From contig NC_080168.1 in the NCBI RefSeq assembly GCF_950295315.1, positions 63,697,838 to 63,761,837 of the forward strand: DNA of 64,000 nt, given 5' to 3'. Below, one piece after another: positions 39,040-49,061 of the stretch (positions within the stretch are counted from its first letter, which is position 1; the number at the start of each line of letters is the position of its first letter). Both the position numbers and the translations under genes were made by a program. The notes under the pieces are model-generated. The model did no database searches. It was not told the DNA's origin and saw only the letters and a list, made by a program, of their open reading frames with translations. Source of the stretch: Erinaceus europaeus. Its lineage: Eukaryota; Chordata; Mammalia; Eulipotyphla; Erinaceidae.

Positions 39040-41160
39040 GCGGAATCTGGAAAATCTGGCTCACAGAGCCCTCTCTCCTACCCCTTCTCTGGATGTCTTA
39101 TGTTATGACTGGAAAGTTGTGTTTTGTCAGTGAGTGTGTTGAATGACCAAAAAATTTTTGTATGACCCATCTGCTCAGAGGACTATAAAACGTAATTGAC
39201 TTTATATAAAAATGCTGGACACAGCCAAAGTTTCTGGAGACATCCAGAAACATTCCAAAAAATTTTTTTTCTCTCTTTTGATTTTTTATATATAAGTCTT
39301 GGTATATATGTAAAGTGCTTAGTCTTAAACTGTGTGAGTAAAGACGGATCTAAATTTGTTTTGAAAATGATTTTTTTTATAACAAAAGCTTTTCTCCTCC
39401 TGTGTGTTATAACTAAATGTTTATAGGTATGTTTTGAGTTTGGTAAACACTAAATGGTTAAAAGTGTAACCTTGAAGCTACATTATTACCAGACAAGGTG
39501 AAATTAATTTGCTAAAAGTAACTAACTATTTAAGGTAAAGTCTAAATATTTAACATGACAATATATTCCCAAAACTAAAATGCAAATTCTCTATACAGGG
39601 GGCTTTTGGAGGGCCCCCAAAAGTGCTCTGTAAACTATCTTGTGGAAATTAATCCACAACAAATCTGGCATCAGTCTGGCACTGTAAATGTTAAAACCAT
39701 TGTCACTAACATGCGTTAACTCTCTAAGTAACCTGAGTCTGTTTATAGTCCAAAGTAAAAATAGTTAAAAAATCAAAATATGTATTTTAACTAAAATTGG
39801 TCTGAAGATCCTGCTGTAGAGACTGATACAAGAGGTAACATTAGATGACCTTTAAACAAAATCATAAAGATATTTAAACCAATTATAATCATTGAGGTAT
39901 CAATTATAGTAAACCTCTAACTTGTTACAAGTTTTTTTTTCACAAGTAAGTGATTACAGCTATCAAGCCTTCATATGAAGAATCATCTGTTCATATGGTA
40001 AGTTAATAAACTATAAAAGTTCTTCCATATACAACTTATGTGAATTAACAACATTCACATATTCTTCTACACTTAACTGATGTATCTCGTCTTGCCACTA
40101 TAGGCCTGCCTTTGTCAGCCAACAATTTAAAGATATTTCCCTTTATAACATCACCCATGCCACGGGCATCTCTTACTACCCCCAATGACAAATGGCTGTT
40201 GAGAAGGCCTGCCAAACGCCTAGGCTCAATTAAGTAAAAATAATAATAATAATAATTAATTAATTAATAGGGAAGATACATCCCCAAATACTCAGCTGGC
40301 TAAGGCACCAAACCTCTTTTTCTATAAAAAATTCAAATAAGATGCCCTGTTAACCACGAGAAGCAGATTGTGTTTCTTTCACAGGAATCCCAGGAAAAAC
40401 CATCTGGACCCCTGCACACTCTGACATCACCCACTAGATGGCACAACTACAGTGGCACACCCCCCTAAACTCTATATGTCACCTGATGCGATCTGAAGAA
40501 CCTGATTCACAGACTCCAAGGACAGAACTTTTTTTACTGCCTGTCTGCTCTTCCTGCTTCTGCTTTGCCTATCACGTTTTGGGGGTTCCATCTCACTCTC
40601 TACAGAAAAGCAGAATTCCAGCAGCTGACCTTCCTCATGCAGCGTTTCATCCCCTGCCATTTCTCCCCCGAGTCGCCTACTTTGGAATGACACTTATATT
40701 GGACTTGCTGGTTTACCCTTTGGACACTTTACACAATTTTACAGCAGCTTCCTTCCCTTCATGCTGTTGGCTTTTCAAAGATTGACCCTGAGTAGTTTAT
40801 AGACTTCGCAGACTGTTGCCTTGAGGACTATACAATGCCAAATAGTCCCACTGCTTGGCAGGCAATGCCCTCCCACCTACAGGTCCTGCCCTTTGAGGCA
40901 GGAAATGCCCCCTCATTATGAACCCTTCCCCCCCCCCAGAGACAGGGAACGTTCCTTTGCACACCAAGCCTTCCCTTGACATCACACTGGCTCTTACTGC
41001 TCCCCTACTTGTCCCTTCCTGTTTTGTTATATCATTCAGGTTTATGCCCAGAAGGTTTCTGCTCACCCCTACACTACTATTCCTCTGTCACAGATGGAGT
41101 CTTTTACAGACATTGACCCATCTTAATGTGATGACTAGATAGAAAGATAAGGAAAGATGT
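39040..41160 (+). mobile_element. 3' region of ERV B, no env recognised
   Basis: About 2.1 kb, AT-rich at first (39,040-40,090) and without long frames. 39,885-39,930 and 40,355-41,160 match ERV A (27,460-27,300 and 27,000-26,600, reverse). 40,438-40,785 is a 115-codon frame with no recognised domain. No signal peptide, cleavage site or fusion segment of an envelope is visible. Confidence 0.7.
40096..40445 (+). pseudogene. pol: Second, degenerate integrase 3' segment in ERV B
   Basis: Aligns by eye with the integrase at 38,527-38,960: CAGCCAACAATTTAAAGAT versus CAGCAAACAATTTAAAGAT, CACCCATGCCACGGGCAT versus TACTCATACCACAGGCAT, GCTCAATTAAGTAAAAATAA versus GCTCAATTAAATAAAAATAA, ATCCCCAAATACTCAGCTGG versus CCCCAATATCCAGCTAG, and GAAAAACCATCTGGACCCCT near the end. 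A (TAA)n/(TTAA)n expansion lies inside it. No open frame. Confidence 0.78.
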
Positions 41161-41175
41161 AGAAATGTGAGGAGA

Positions 41176-41468
41176 GGTTCCAGCCCCCGGCTTCCCACCT
41201 GCAGGGGAGTCACTTCACGGGTGGTGAAGCAGGTCTGCAGATGTCTATCTTTCTCTCCCCTCTCTCTCTGTCTTCCCCCCCTCTCCATTTCTCTCTGTCC
41301 TATCCAACAACAAAGCAACGTCAACAATGGAAATAATAACCACAATGAGGCTGCAACAACTAGGGCAACAAAAGGGGGAAAATGGCCTCCAGGAGCAGTG
41401 GATTCATGGTGCAGGCACCGAGCCCAGCAATAACCCTGGAGGAAAAAAAAAATTTAAAAAAATTAAAA
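41176..41468 (+). repeat. ERI-type SINE, 5'-truncated, inside ERV B
   Basis: Starts at the B-box region (GGTTCCAGCCCCCGGCTTCC), includes the CAA stretch and the 3' cassette GGCCTCCAGGAGCAGTGGAT. A perfect 13-bp duplication AAATGTGAGGAGA (41,163-41,175 and 41,469-41,481) shows insertion into the existing ERV. Confidence 0.95.
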
Positions 41469-41728
41469 AAATGTGAGGAGATGGTGGAGCCTGGCAGAGC
41501 TTAACCTATGAGATGAGTCCCTCCAGGTAAGTCTCTCTCTCTCTAAAGAGGGGTTGAACACAGGGGGGACACATAATCTCACAAGGTTGGCGGCCATGTA
41601 AGTCTTCCCTCCCCCACAACAACATCCTACATCTCCCCACCTGAGCATGGCATTCCTTAAAAATATTTAAGCCAGCTCCACTCTAAGTTTCCTATACTGT
41701 GGCCTTTAGATATAAGGAAAGGGGGAGA
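41469..41728 (+). mobile_element. Distal 3' region and polypurine tract of ERV B
   Basis: Matches ERV A 26,435-26,700 in reverse (ACCTATGAGATGAGTCCCTCC, AAGAGGGGTTGAACACAGG, CTCACAAGGTTGGCGGCCAT). It ends with the purine tract ATAAGGAAAGGGGGAGAT just before the LTR. Confidence 0.82.
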
Positions 41729-42128
41729 TCCTGGGAAATTGTGCAGATGCAGTCACATCTGCCATGTTGTGCCCTCAGGGCATTGTCGATTCCCAGCGAT
41801 AGTTGGAGTGCTTTGGTTACTCCTCCCCCTTCCCATTCTCAAGAAAGTTATTATCCTACCCTGGAGTGCTATGGTTACTCCTCCCCCTTCCCATTCTCAC
41901 GAGAGCTATTCCCATAAAATCCCTCCTTCTTCCGCCTCTTTCTCTCTTGCCCACCTTTCACTTCAGGGATTAGACGCAGGGAAGGTTGCTGCACGAGGCG
42001 GCCATTTTTGCTACCTCCACGTGGCCCAAACTGCTGCTCTCTCACCCAACTCTGAGGTGCCAGCGCAAATAAAGGATTGAGTTCCCTTTCTGCTCCAAAC
42101 CTCCTTTTTCTGCATCCTGCCGCTGCAA
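41729..42128 (+). mobile_element. 3' LTR of ERV B
   Basis: Begins TGGGAAATTGTGCAGATGCA, similar to the start of the ERV A LTR on its sense strand (TGCTGAGGAATTATTCTGAT GCAG). It has a TATA-like CATAAAATCC (about 41,914), a poly(A) signal AATAAA (42,068-42,073), and ends near CCTGCCGCTGCA. The U3 part holds a direct repeat, period 58 bp. The exact edges are uncertain because no matching LTR copy or target duplication was found. Confidence 0.7.
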
Positions 42129-42134
42129 GTGACA

Positions 42135-42800
42135 GGAGAGGGGTAGCATCATCTTCTCAACATCAGACTTACAGACTTTTCTGTGATTTCGGACACAGAA
42201 GCAAGAGCAGCCATTCTTCCAACCATCAAAACTCAGCTCCCATTCCTTTATGACATGGATCTCATCAGTCAGGGAAAAAGAAACAGACAATACTACCAGA
42301 AATCTAAATGCACCAACAGCCATATGAAAAACAGGACTAATTGAACTAGAAAGCAGCTAAGATAAATCATTGCTGAATGCAAATGACAAGAGATGAGCAG
42401 TAAGCAAGTCATTCTCTGTGTGAATTGTATTAATGCTATACCAGCTAATTCTAATCGCTCATTTTTCCCGGAAGCCTGCTTGGGTGGTGAGGTGCAAACT
42501 TATGATAGCCAGGCCTCCATGACCATATGCAAGTCATGCAATGGCTTGTCCATGCTTGAGAGTGACTGTACCACTGGCAACAGCATTCCAGAGGTGGAAA
42601 ATGCTGGGAAATGCCAGTCCAAATACTCACAGCAGTTACTGGGATGAAGGCACATGTAATTTAGGCAGAAATAGTAAATACTGCAGTAGGTTCTTATGAC
42701 ACTCTAAGTAAGCAAAGAACTACTAAATGGCTAGCTTTCCACTGCATTTTTACCTCTAGCTTACCATCTGACTCATCATACTGCTGTACAAATGAACAAC
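42135..42800. other. Intergenic, nothing recognised
   Basis: The 84-codon frame at 42,393-42,647 is Cys/Ser-rich but shows no known motif. No repeat recognised. Confidence 0.35.
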
Positions 42801-42811
42801 AACAAAAAGAG

Positions 42812-42965
42812 GGTCAGGAAATAGCTCAATTATCAGTAAAGCTCACACTCTACCAAGTGCACATGGGAGCACTGTACACAGGAGAAGCACCACAAGTGGT
42901 AGAGCAGTGCTATGGTGCCTCTCCTCTCTCTCTCTGATACAGAAAAGAAAATGAAAAAAAAAATC
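42812..42965 (+). repeat. Old tRNA-derived SINE
   Basis: GGGTCAGGAAATAGCTCAAT ... CATGGGAGCACTGTACACAG ... AGTGGTAGAGCAGTGCTATG GTG. Same old family as 48,610-48,845. Confidence 0.6.
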
Positions 42966-43154
42966 TACAGGGAGCTTCACCCACGATAGAATCACACAGA
43001 TGCAAAAAGCCCAAGGCAAAATTAATAAAATTTTAAAATGCTATCCCAAAATAACTACAAAATTTCCTTCAACTCTATTCTCTCATCCAACTGCCCTAAT
43101 AGGCAAAGACACATTTATTATCTTACATCTGACACCAAGGTCACATTATCTTTT

Positions 43155-43362
43155 TTAAAATTTTTTTATCTTTATCTATTGGATAGAGACTGTCAGAAAT
43201 TGAAAGGGAAGGGGGTGATAAAGTGGGAGAGACAGAGAGATACTTACAACTACTTCACCACTCACAAAGATTTCCCCCTGCAGATAGGGACCAGGGGCTT
43301 GAACCTGGGTCCTTGCACATGGTAACATGTGCGCTCAACCAGGTACACAACCAAACAGCCCC
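43155..43362 (-). repeat. SINE, second subfamily
   Basis: TTTATCTATTGGATAGAGAC, GATTTCCCCCTGCAGATAGG, ATGTGCGCTCAACCAGGTAC, antisense. Confidence 0.9.
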
Positions 43363-43577
43363 TCAAGGTCACATTCTCCACTTCTAATTTCATCCGAACA
43401 TTTTTCATTCTTATACTATAGTCTCTCCTACCACCGTCCCATGGAAATACTATTCAGGATAATCACCAACATCTCAGTTGGCACCTCCTCCATTGGCCTT
43501 TTTTTCTGTCTCCTGAATATTTCTGCAACTTGATGGGGACAGCATGTCATTTTTATGGTCTGTTTTAGATACTTTTT

Positions 43578-43702
43578 TTTTTTTTTTTACCAAATCCTGC
43601 TCAGCTCTGGCTGCTGGTGATGCAGGGGATTAAACCTGGGACTTGAGAGATTCAGGAAGGAGATTCTGTTTGTATAACCACTATGCTATCATCCCCTGCC
43701 AC
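43578..43702 (-). repeat. Short SINE ('ATAATGGTTATGCAA' type)
   Basis: CTCAGCTCTGGCTGCTGGTG ... TATAACCACTATGCTATCAT, antisense. Confidence 0.85.
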
Positions 43703-43807
43703 TAGCTGTTTTAGAAACTATTTCCATTTTCTGTTTCAGAGTCTGTAGAAGAGCAGCTTAGATCACTTGGTGGGTTTTCTTCCTGATTCAAATTTAGACT
43801 TCTCCAT

Positions 43808-43968
43808 GTGGTCCGGGAGGTGGTGCAGTGGATAAAGCTCTGGACTCTCAGGAGTGAGGTCCTGAGTTCAATCCCCTGCAACACATGTACCAGAGTGATG
43901 TCTGGTTCTTTCTCTCTTTCCTCCTCTTTCTCATGAATAAATAAATAAAATCTTTAAAAAAAAAAAAA
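43808..43968 (+). repeat. Short SINE ('GACTCTCAGGAGTGAGG' type)
   Basis: GTGGTCCGGGAGGTGGTGCA ... GAGTTCAATCCCCTGCAACA ... TAAATAAATAAAATC, poly(A). AGACTTCTC on both sides is the target duplication. Confidence 0.9.
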
Positions 43969-44050
43969 AAGACTTCTCTGCAGATGTGTTAGAGTACATT
44001 TTTCCAGCTTCAGAAGTCTAGGGCAGCTGCTATTTACATTTACTTCCTTT

Positions 44051-44176
44051 CCAGGAATCTTGCCTTTTGATATTAAGTTACTCATAGCTTAATAGACTAT
44101 TAGACTTGGGCTACCAGGAATCTTGCCTTTTGATATTAAGTTATTCATAGCTTAATAGACTATTAGACTTGCGCTA
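44051..44176. repeat. 63-bp tandem duplication
   Basis: CCAGGAATCTTGCCTTTTGA starts at 44,051 and again at 44,114. The two 63-bp copies differ at only a couple of positions (TTACTCAT/TTATTCAT; GGGCTA/GCGCTA), so the duplication looks recent. Confidence 0.95.
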
Positions 44177-44179
44177 CAG

Positions 44180-44960
44180 TCTAGATGATCAATTTTCATA
44201 GTATTTCTTACAAAATTTTAGAGCTTTCTAGGTTTTTTTTTTTTAAAAAATTATATTCAGTTATGTCTGCATCCAGGTAATAAAAACAAAATATTGCATC
44301 CCTTTGGCACTGTCTCCTCAAAGCAACATCTGAGAATATACTTTAGAGAAAGGGAATGATACAGTATGAATTCAGTTAATGTCCTTTGTCTGCTTTTCCC
44401 AACAATGCACTCTCTATTTCTGTCCCATTCCAGAAATAACCAGTTGCACCTTGAGACACAATTTCTTCTCTTTGAACAGAACAATTTTAATCTTTCTTCC
44501 CTGAACTATATATCTTTTTTTTTTGCATTCAGTGTTATTTATCTTCTACTAGCTTTATTTTTTATAGAACCATTAGAATATTATATCTTCCCCTCCCTCC
44601 CCTTTTTTTAATTTGGGAATTGCCTTGTCCTATGAAGAAGGTATTCTTTAACCACTTGAGCAGCCTCAGTCAAACATGGGGGGAGCTCTGAGGCACAGAG
44701 TCACTCACCATAACCATGTGTGGAGTCAGAGGAGCTGAGTGGGTGTATGGGTTCTGTGCTGGCACCATGGTGCAGGCCCACTGTATGCTCCAGATGCTAC
44801 AGGAGCATCCGAGGGAAATCTGAGTCCCACCCCAGGGGGCTGGGGAGTACCCACTGTCAATATGAAAAAACAAACAGGGTTTTTTCAGCTGAGTTTATGA
44901 AATAATCAAATGGATGGACATGAACCCAAGAACAGTCCTCATGGTTTTTTATGTGTTTGT
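44180..44960. other. Intergenic, nothing recognised
   Basis: No coding frame with recognisable content. AT-rich. Confidence 0.35.
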
Positions 44961-44964
44961 TTTG

Positions 44965-45085
44965 TTTTGTTTTACCAGACCAATGCTTAGCTCTGGATTA
45001 TGATGGTGTGGGAGATTGAACCTGGGACTTTGGAACCTCGGGCATGTGAGTCTTTTTGCATAACCATTATGCTATCTATCCTCTG
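44965..45085 (-). repeat. Short SINE ('ATAATGGTTATGCAA' type)
   Basis: TTAGCTCTGGATTATGATGG ... GCATAACCATTATGCTATCT, antisense, preceded by (TTTTG)n. Confidence 0.85.
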
Positions 45086-45219
45086 TCCCCGTCCTCATGT
45101 TGTTCTAAGAAAATTTCTCCAAATATGGGGGTTTGGATGTGTAGACTTTATCTGTGTGTATTTATGGGGGTAGGGTACAACACGTGTCTAAGAAATTCTA
45201 TAACATAGGGGGAAGCAGA

Positions 45220-45490
45220 GAGTCGGGCTGTCGTGCAGCAGGTTAAGCGCAGGTAGCACAAAGCACAAGGACCGGCATAAGGATCCCAGTTCAAACCCCG
45301 GCTCCCCACCTGCAGGGGAGTCACTTCACAGGCGGTGAAGCAGGTCTGCAGGTGTCTTTCTCTCCCCCTCTCTGTCTTCCCCTCCTCTCCCCATTTCTCT
45401 CTGTCTTATCCAACAATGACAACAACAATAACTACAACAATAAAACAACAAGGGCAACAAAAGGGAATAAATAAAATAAATATTTTAAAA
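45220..45490 (+). repeat. ERI-type SINE
   Basis: AGAGTCGGGCTGTCGTGCAG head, GGCTCCCCACCTGCAGGGGA, tail. Flanked by ACATAGGGGGAAGCA and ACATGGGGGAAGCA (target duplication with one gap). Confidence 0.93.
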
Positions 45491-45544
45491 AAAAACATGG
45501 GGGAAGCAATGTTTTTCATGATTAGTATCCTCTATGTCCTTTTT

Positions 45545-45735
45545 TATTATTATTATCTTTATTTACTTATTGGATAGAGACAGCCAGAAATCTAAGAGGG
45601 AAGGGGGTGATAGAAAGGAAGACAGAGAGACACCTGTAGCACTTCTTCCTCACTCACAAAGCTTTCCCCCTGCAAGTGGGAACCAGGGTCTTGAACCTGG
45701 ATTGTTGCAATGTGCACTCAACCAGATGTGCCTCT
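45545..45735 (-). repeat. SINE, second subfamily
   Basis: TTATTGGATAGAGACAGCCA, GCTTTCCCCCTGCAAGTGGG, TGCACTCAACCAGATGTGCC. Confidence 0.88.
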
Positions 45736-45769
45736 ACTCTATGTTTTTGAATATTTTATTTATTTTATT

Positions 45770-45895
45770 TTAATGAGACAGGAAGACAAAGAAACTCCAC
45801 ACTGCACTGCTCAGCTCTGACTGATGTTTATACTGGGGAATGAACCTGGGAGATGAAGCCTCAAGCATGAAAGTTTTGTTTCCCCAGTCCCAGTA
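45770..45895 (-). repeat. Short SINE, degraded
   Basis: CACTGCTCAGCTCTGACTGA ... GGGGAATGAACCTGGGAGAT, antisense, of the family at 3,280. Confidence 0.6.
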
Positions 45896-45964
45896 TCCTC
45901 CATGTATTGAAGCAAGTAAGCAAGGTCATTTCTTTAATTTTTTTTCTTTTCTTTTTCAGTATGT

Positions 45965-46160
45965 TTTATTTTTATATATTTATTTTAGACAGAGACCAAC
46001 AGAAGTAGAGAGGGAAGGAGGATTCGAGCAGAAGAGACACCTGCAGTACTGCTTCATTGTTCATGAAGCTTCTCCACTGCAGGCAGGGAATAGGGGCTTG
46101 AGCCCAGGTCCGTGCACACTGTAGTGTATGCACTCAACCAGATACACTATCATCCAGCCC
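45965..46160 (-). repeat. SINE, second subfamily
   Basis: AGACAGAGACCAACAGAAGT, TGAAGCTTCTCCACTGCAGG, CACTCAACCAGATACACTAT, antisense. Confidence 0.85.
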
Positions 46161-46242
46161 CAGCAAGGTCATTTTCTGTCTATACTGTGAACCAGTTCTT
46201 TTGTGAACTGGGGGGTTGGACAGCATGGGCTAGCTTTTGTTT

Positions 46243-46505
46243 TTTTTCCCAGGGGCATCAATGGGGCTAGGTGCCAGCACTATGAGTACACTGATCCTGG
46301 TGGCCATTTTCCTTTTTATTGGATAGGACATAGAAAAATTGAGGAGAGGGAGAAGAGCAGTGAAGCAGGTCTGCGAGAGAGAGCTGCAGACCTGCTTCAT
46401 TGCTTCCCTACAGGTAGGGAGCTGGGGGCTCAAACCTGAATCCTTGTGCAGGTCTTTGTGCTTAGTACTATGTGTGCTTAACTATGTGCACCACTGCCCG
46501 CCCCT
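46243..46505 (-). repeat. ERI-type SINE, long form, rearranged centre
   Basis: CCCAGGGGCATCAATGGGGC cassette, TTGGATAGGACATAGAAAAA, then a repeated AGCAGGTCTGCGAGAGAGAG / GCAGACCTGCTTC centre, head CACCACTGCCCGCCCC. The centre holds a short inverted duplication of GCAGGTCTGC. Confidence 0.8.
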
Positions 46506-46509
46506 CTGG

Positions 46510-47135
46510 GCTAGTTGTTCCTTATGCATCCTTGACAGTTGATGGAGATCATGTCTCAGGTCACTATGTTCCTGCGGCTTCAGAATCAGGTTTGGGTGGA
46601 GCTTCTTCAGAGTCAGTCCTGCTGAGTTCTGACTGTTTTGACTCCAAGAGCTCTAAGATTGCTCTGAATTGTGGCTGACACATACACTCTGCTAGAAAGA
46701 TCTGGTGGTTTACTGGATCTGATTTACTGGATGATTCATGGTCCCATTAACAATACTGGTCCAATGGGAAGTCAAGGTTGGTGTGTCCTAAGGGGGTTAC
46801 TGCTGTTAGGAATTTGAGGGCACTTCTCCTTTATTTATAAGACATCAAGGGCTTCAGACACTGTGCATGTTTTCCTTTCTGTTACTAAGAGACCCCAATG
46901 TAATGCTGTATGGGCCTTTCTCAGAATACCCAGAAAGGCTGTGGCTTCTAGAAAGGCTGTGGCTTCCTACCTCTGTGCCCTTTATTCCTCATTCTCTGGA
47001 CTCACCATAATCATGACTCCTGAAGGCTGTCTTTAAATTCAGTAAACACAGCAATTTAATGTTCCATTGTAGGTGTGAGGGTTTCCTTACACAAATCAAT
47101 AGCAATTCTCTAGGCACCAATAGGATGTCTTGTAG
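46510..47135. other. Intergenic, nothing recognised
   Basis: No coding frame with recognisable content. Confidence 0.35.
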
Positions 47136-47151
47136 TTCAACTCAGTTCTTT

Positions 47152-47434
47152 TTTATCTTTTTTTTTATTTTACCTTTTTTTTGTTGCCCTTATTTTTTTA
47201 TTTTTGTTGTTACTATTATTGTTGTTATTTATGTTGTCATTGTTAGGACAGAGAGAAATGGAGGAGGGGAAAACAGAGAGGGGGAGAGAAAGATAGACAC
47301 CTGCAGACCTGCTTCACCACCTGTGATGCGACTCCCCTGTAGGTGGGGAGCTGGGGGCTCGAACCAGGATCCTTAGGCTGGTCCTTGTGCTTTGCACCAT
47401 GTGTGCTTAACCTGCTGCGCTACTGCCCAACTCC
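47152..47434 (-). repeat. ERI-type SINE (first of two at one site)
   Basis: TTTGTTGCCCTTATTTTTTT, GACTCCCCTGTAGGTGGGGA, GCTACTGCCCAACTCCC, antisense. Flanked by TCAACTCAGTT on both sides. Confidence 0.92.
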
Positions 47435-47445
47435 CTCAACTCAGT

Positions 47446-47714
47446 TATTTTTTTTAAATATTTATTTATTGCCTTTTGTTGCCCTTGTTTTATTGTTGTA
47501 GTTATTATTGTTGTCGGATAGGACAGAGAGAAATGGAGGGAGGAGGGGACAACAGAGAGGGGGAGAGAAAGATAAGACACCTGCAGACCTGCTTCACCAC
47601 TTGTGAAGCAACTACCCTGCAGTTGGGGAGCAGGGGCTCAAACTGGGATCCTTACACAGGTCCTTGTGCTTTGCGCCACCTGCGCTTAACCTGCTGTGCT
47701 ATTGCCTGACTCCC
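47446..47714 (-). repeat. ERI-type SINE (second of two at one site)
   Basis: TTTTGTTGCCCTTGTTTTAT, CTACCCTGCAGTTGGGGAGC, GCTATTGCCTGACTCCC. The third copy of CTCAACTCAGTT (about 47,714-47,725) follows it. Confidence 0.92.
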
Positions 47715-47729
47715 TCAACTCAGTTCTAA

Positions 47730-48600
47730 CCCATAGAGAGCATCTGATTCTAAAGGTAAAGGCTCTGACTGGACACAGAAGTGTCCTCCCCCATTTAGAA
47801 TCCAGAGGCCCATCACATGCCTGGGTAATCCTAATTTACTGGCTGCAAATTTGAACTCCCCAAAGCCCTCTCTCTAGATCAAAGATGCTTGCAGCTTATC
47901 TACTACCTGTGATTCTAAATCAGAGATCCCCTTGAACTGCCCATAGCCTTTGGTGAATTTGCTAGAATGGCTCACAAAGCCCAGGTTACTGGATTACAAC
48001 TCAGGAGCAGCCAGATGTCACAGTGAGGTGTGGGGAGAGGGCTCGTGCTCCATGTCCAAAGCCCCACATGTTCACCACCCAGGAAGCTCTCTAAATCCTC
48101 TTCTTTTTGAGTTTTTTATGGAGGCTTCTTTAGACAGGAGGCACGATTGAATCATTGGGCACTAGTGACTGAATCATCCTCTAGGCTCCCTTCCCCAGAG
48201 GTCTGAGGTGAGTCTGGGAGATCCAGCCATCTTAGTCACATGGTTGGTTCCCTGGCAACTGGCTTCCATGCTTAGGTGCTTGCAAAAGCCACCTTACTGA
48301 CATAACAAGAACCACTTTCATGGATGGCATCATTTAGGATGCCAGAAAAGAAGAAAAAGACCAAGTATATACACCTTGTTATAAATCACAATAGTGGCAC
48401 TTAAAATGTGCCAGAGAAAATGAAGCAGATAATCACAGATGTCTACTTTTCAATAGGACAACACTTTCTCCTTTTAGTATTCTAATTTAGTTCATTAGTA
48501 CTCCATTTCCTATTAAGAAAGAAATGATGGGTATTTTAACACCTTTTCCTCCTTGGGAGTCTTTCATTCTCAAAAGATTTTAAGTAACCATGAAATTAAT
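47730..48600. other. Intergenic, nothing recognised
   Basis: About 0.9 kb without recognised repeat or coding frame. Confidence 0.35.
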
Positions 48601-48607
48601 TTAAAAT

Positions 48608-48845
48608 ATTACAGAGGAGAGCTTGCAAATAGCTTACCCAGTAGAACACACACTTTACATGCACAAAGACCTATGGTCACCACATGGGAACACCACACAA
48701 AAGAGAAGCTTCGTGAATAGTGGTGCAGTTTTGTTCCATCTTTCTTTGCTCTCCCTATCTCACCTCTACCTGAAAAACAAAAAAAAAGTACAGGGAGCAG
48801 TAAGATCAGGCAAGCATGAAGCTCCAGTGAAAACCCCAGGAGCAT
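48608..48845 (+). repeat. Old tRNA-derived SINE
   Basis: GAGAGCTTGCAAATAGCTTA ... CACATGGGAACACCACACAA ... AGTACAGGGAGCAGTAAGAT. Older and more diverged than the ERI-type copies. Confidence 0.6.
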
Positions 48846-48954
48846 GACTAGTCAGTTAATTAAGTTTGCATCTTTGAGTAGGTAAAACATGTTCGAATAT
48901 AGGAAACCTGCTAATTTATAGTTTCTATGGAACACTAAGATATATATAGTCAGG

Positions 48955-49061
48955 AACCGGGCGGTGGCGCAGCGGGTTAAGCGCACGTGGCAGAAAGGGC
49001 ACGGACCAGCATCAGGACCCTGGTTCGAGCCCCTGGCTCCCCACCTGCAGGAGTTTCACTT
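48955..49061 (+). repeat. ERI-type SINE, left part (split by the class I ERV)
   Basis: GGAACCGGGCGGTGGCGCAG head, B box GGTTCGAGCCCCTGG, CTCCCCACCTGCAGGAGTTT CACTT. It continues at 53,478 (ACTTCACAGGTGGTGAAGCA) after the provirus. Confidence 0.93.

Larger units (their letters stand above)
36256..42128 (+). mobile_element. Class II ERV 'B': 3' half (pro end to 3' LTR)
   Basis: Plus strand. Starts abruptly at CTACCGGACACTTCC within the protease/pol region (homologous to reverse 28,680 of ERV A) and continues with RT (to 37,548), RNase H (decayed), integrase (open), a long 3' region with no recognisable env (39,040-41,725, SINE at 41,176) and a 3' LTR (about 41,729-42,128). No gag, primer site or 5' LTR is present; the 5' end is joined head to head to ERV C. 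Confidence 0.87.

Noticed and set aside
39040..41160. A hidden env gene in ERV B
   Set aside because: No frame longer than 115 codons, and no signal peptide, furin site, CX6CC or membrane anchor seen in any frame.
35110..42140. GAGAGG at both ends of the C/B composite as a target duplication
   Set aside because: The word is low-complexity and expected in the SINE flank; the SINE does not resume on the right, so it does not support a single integration.
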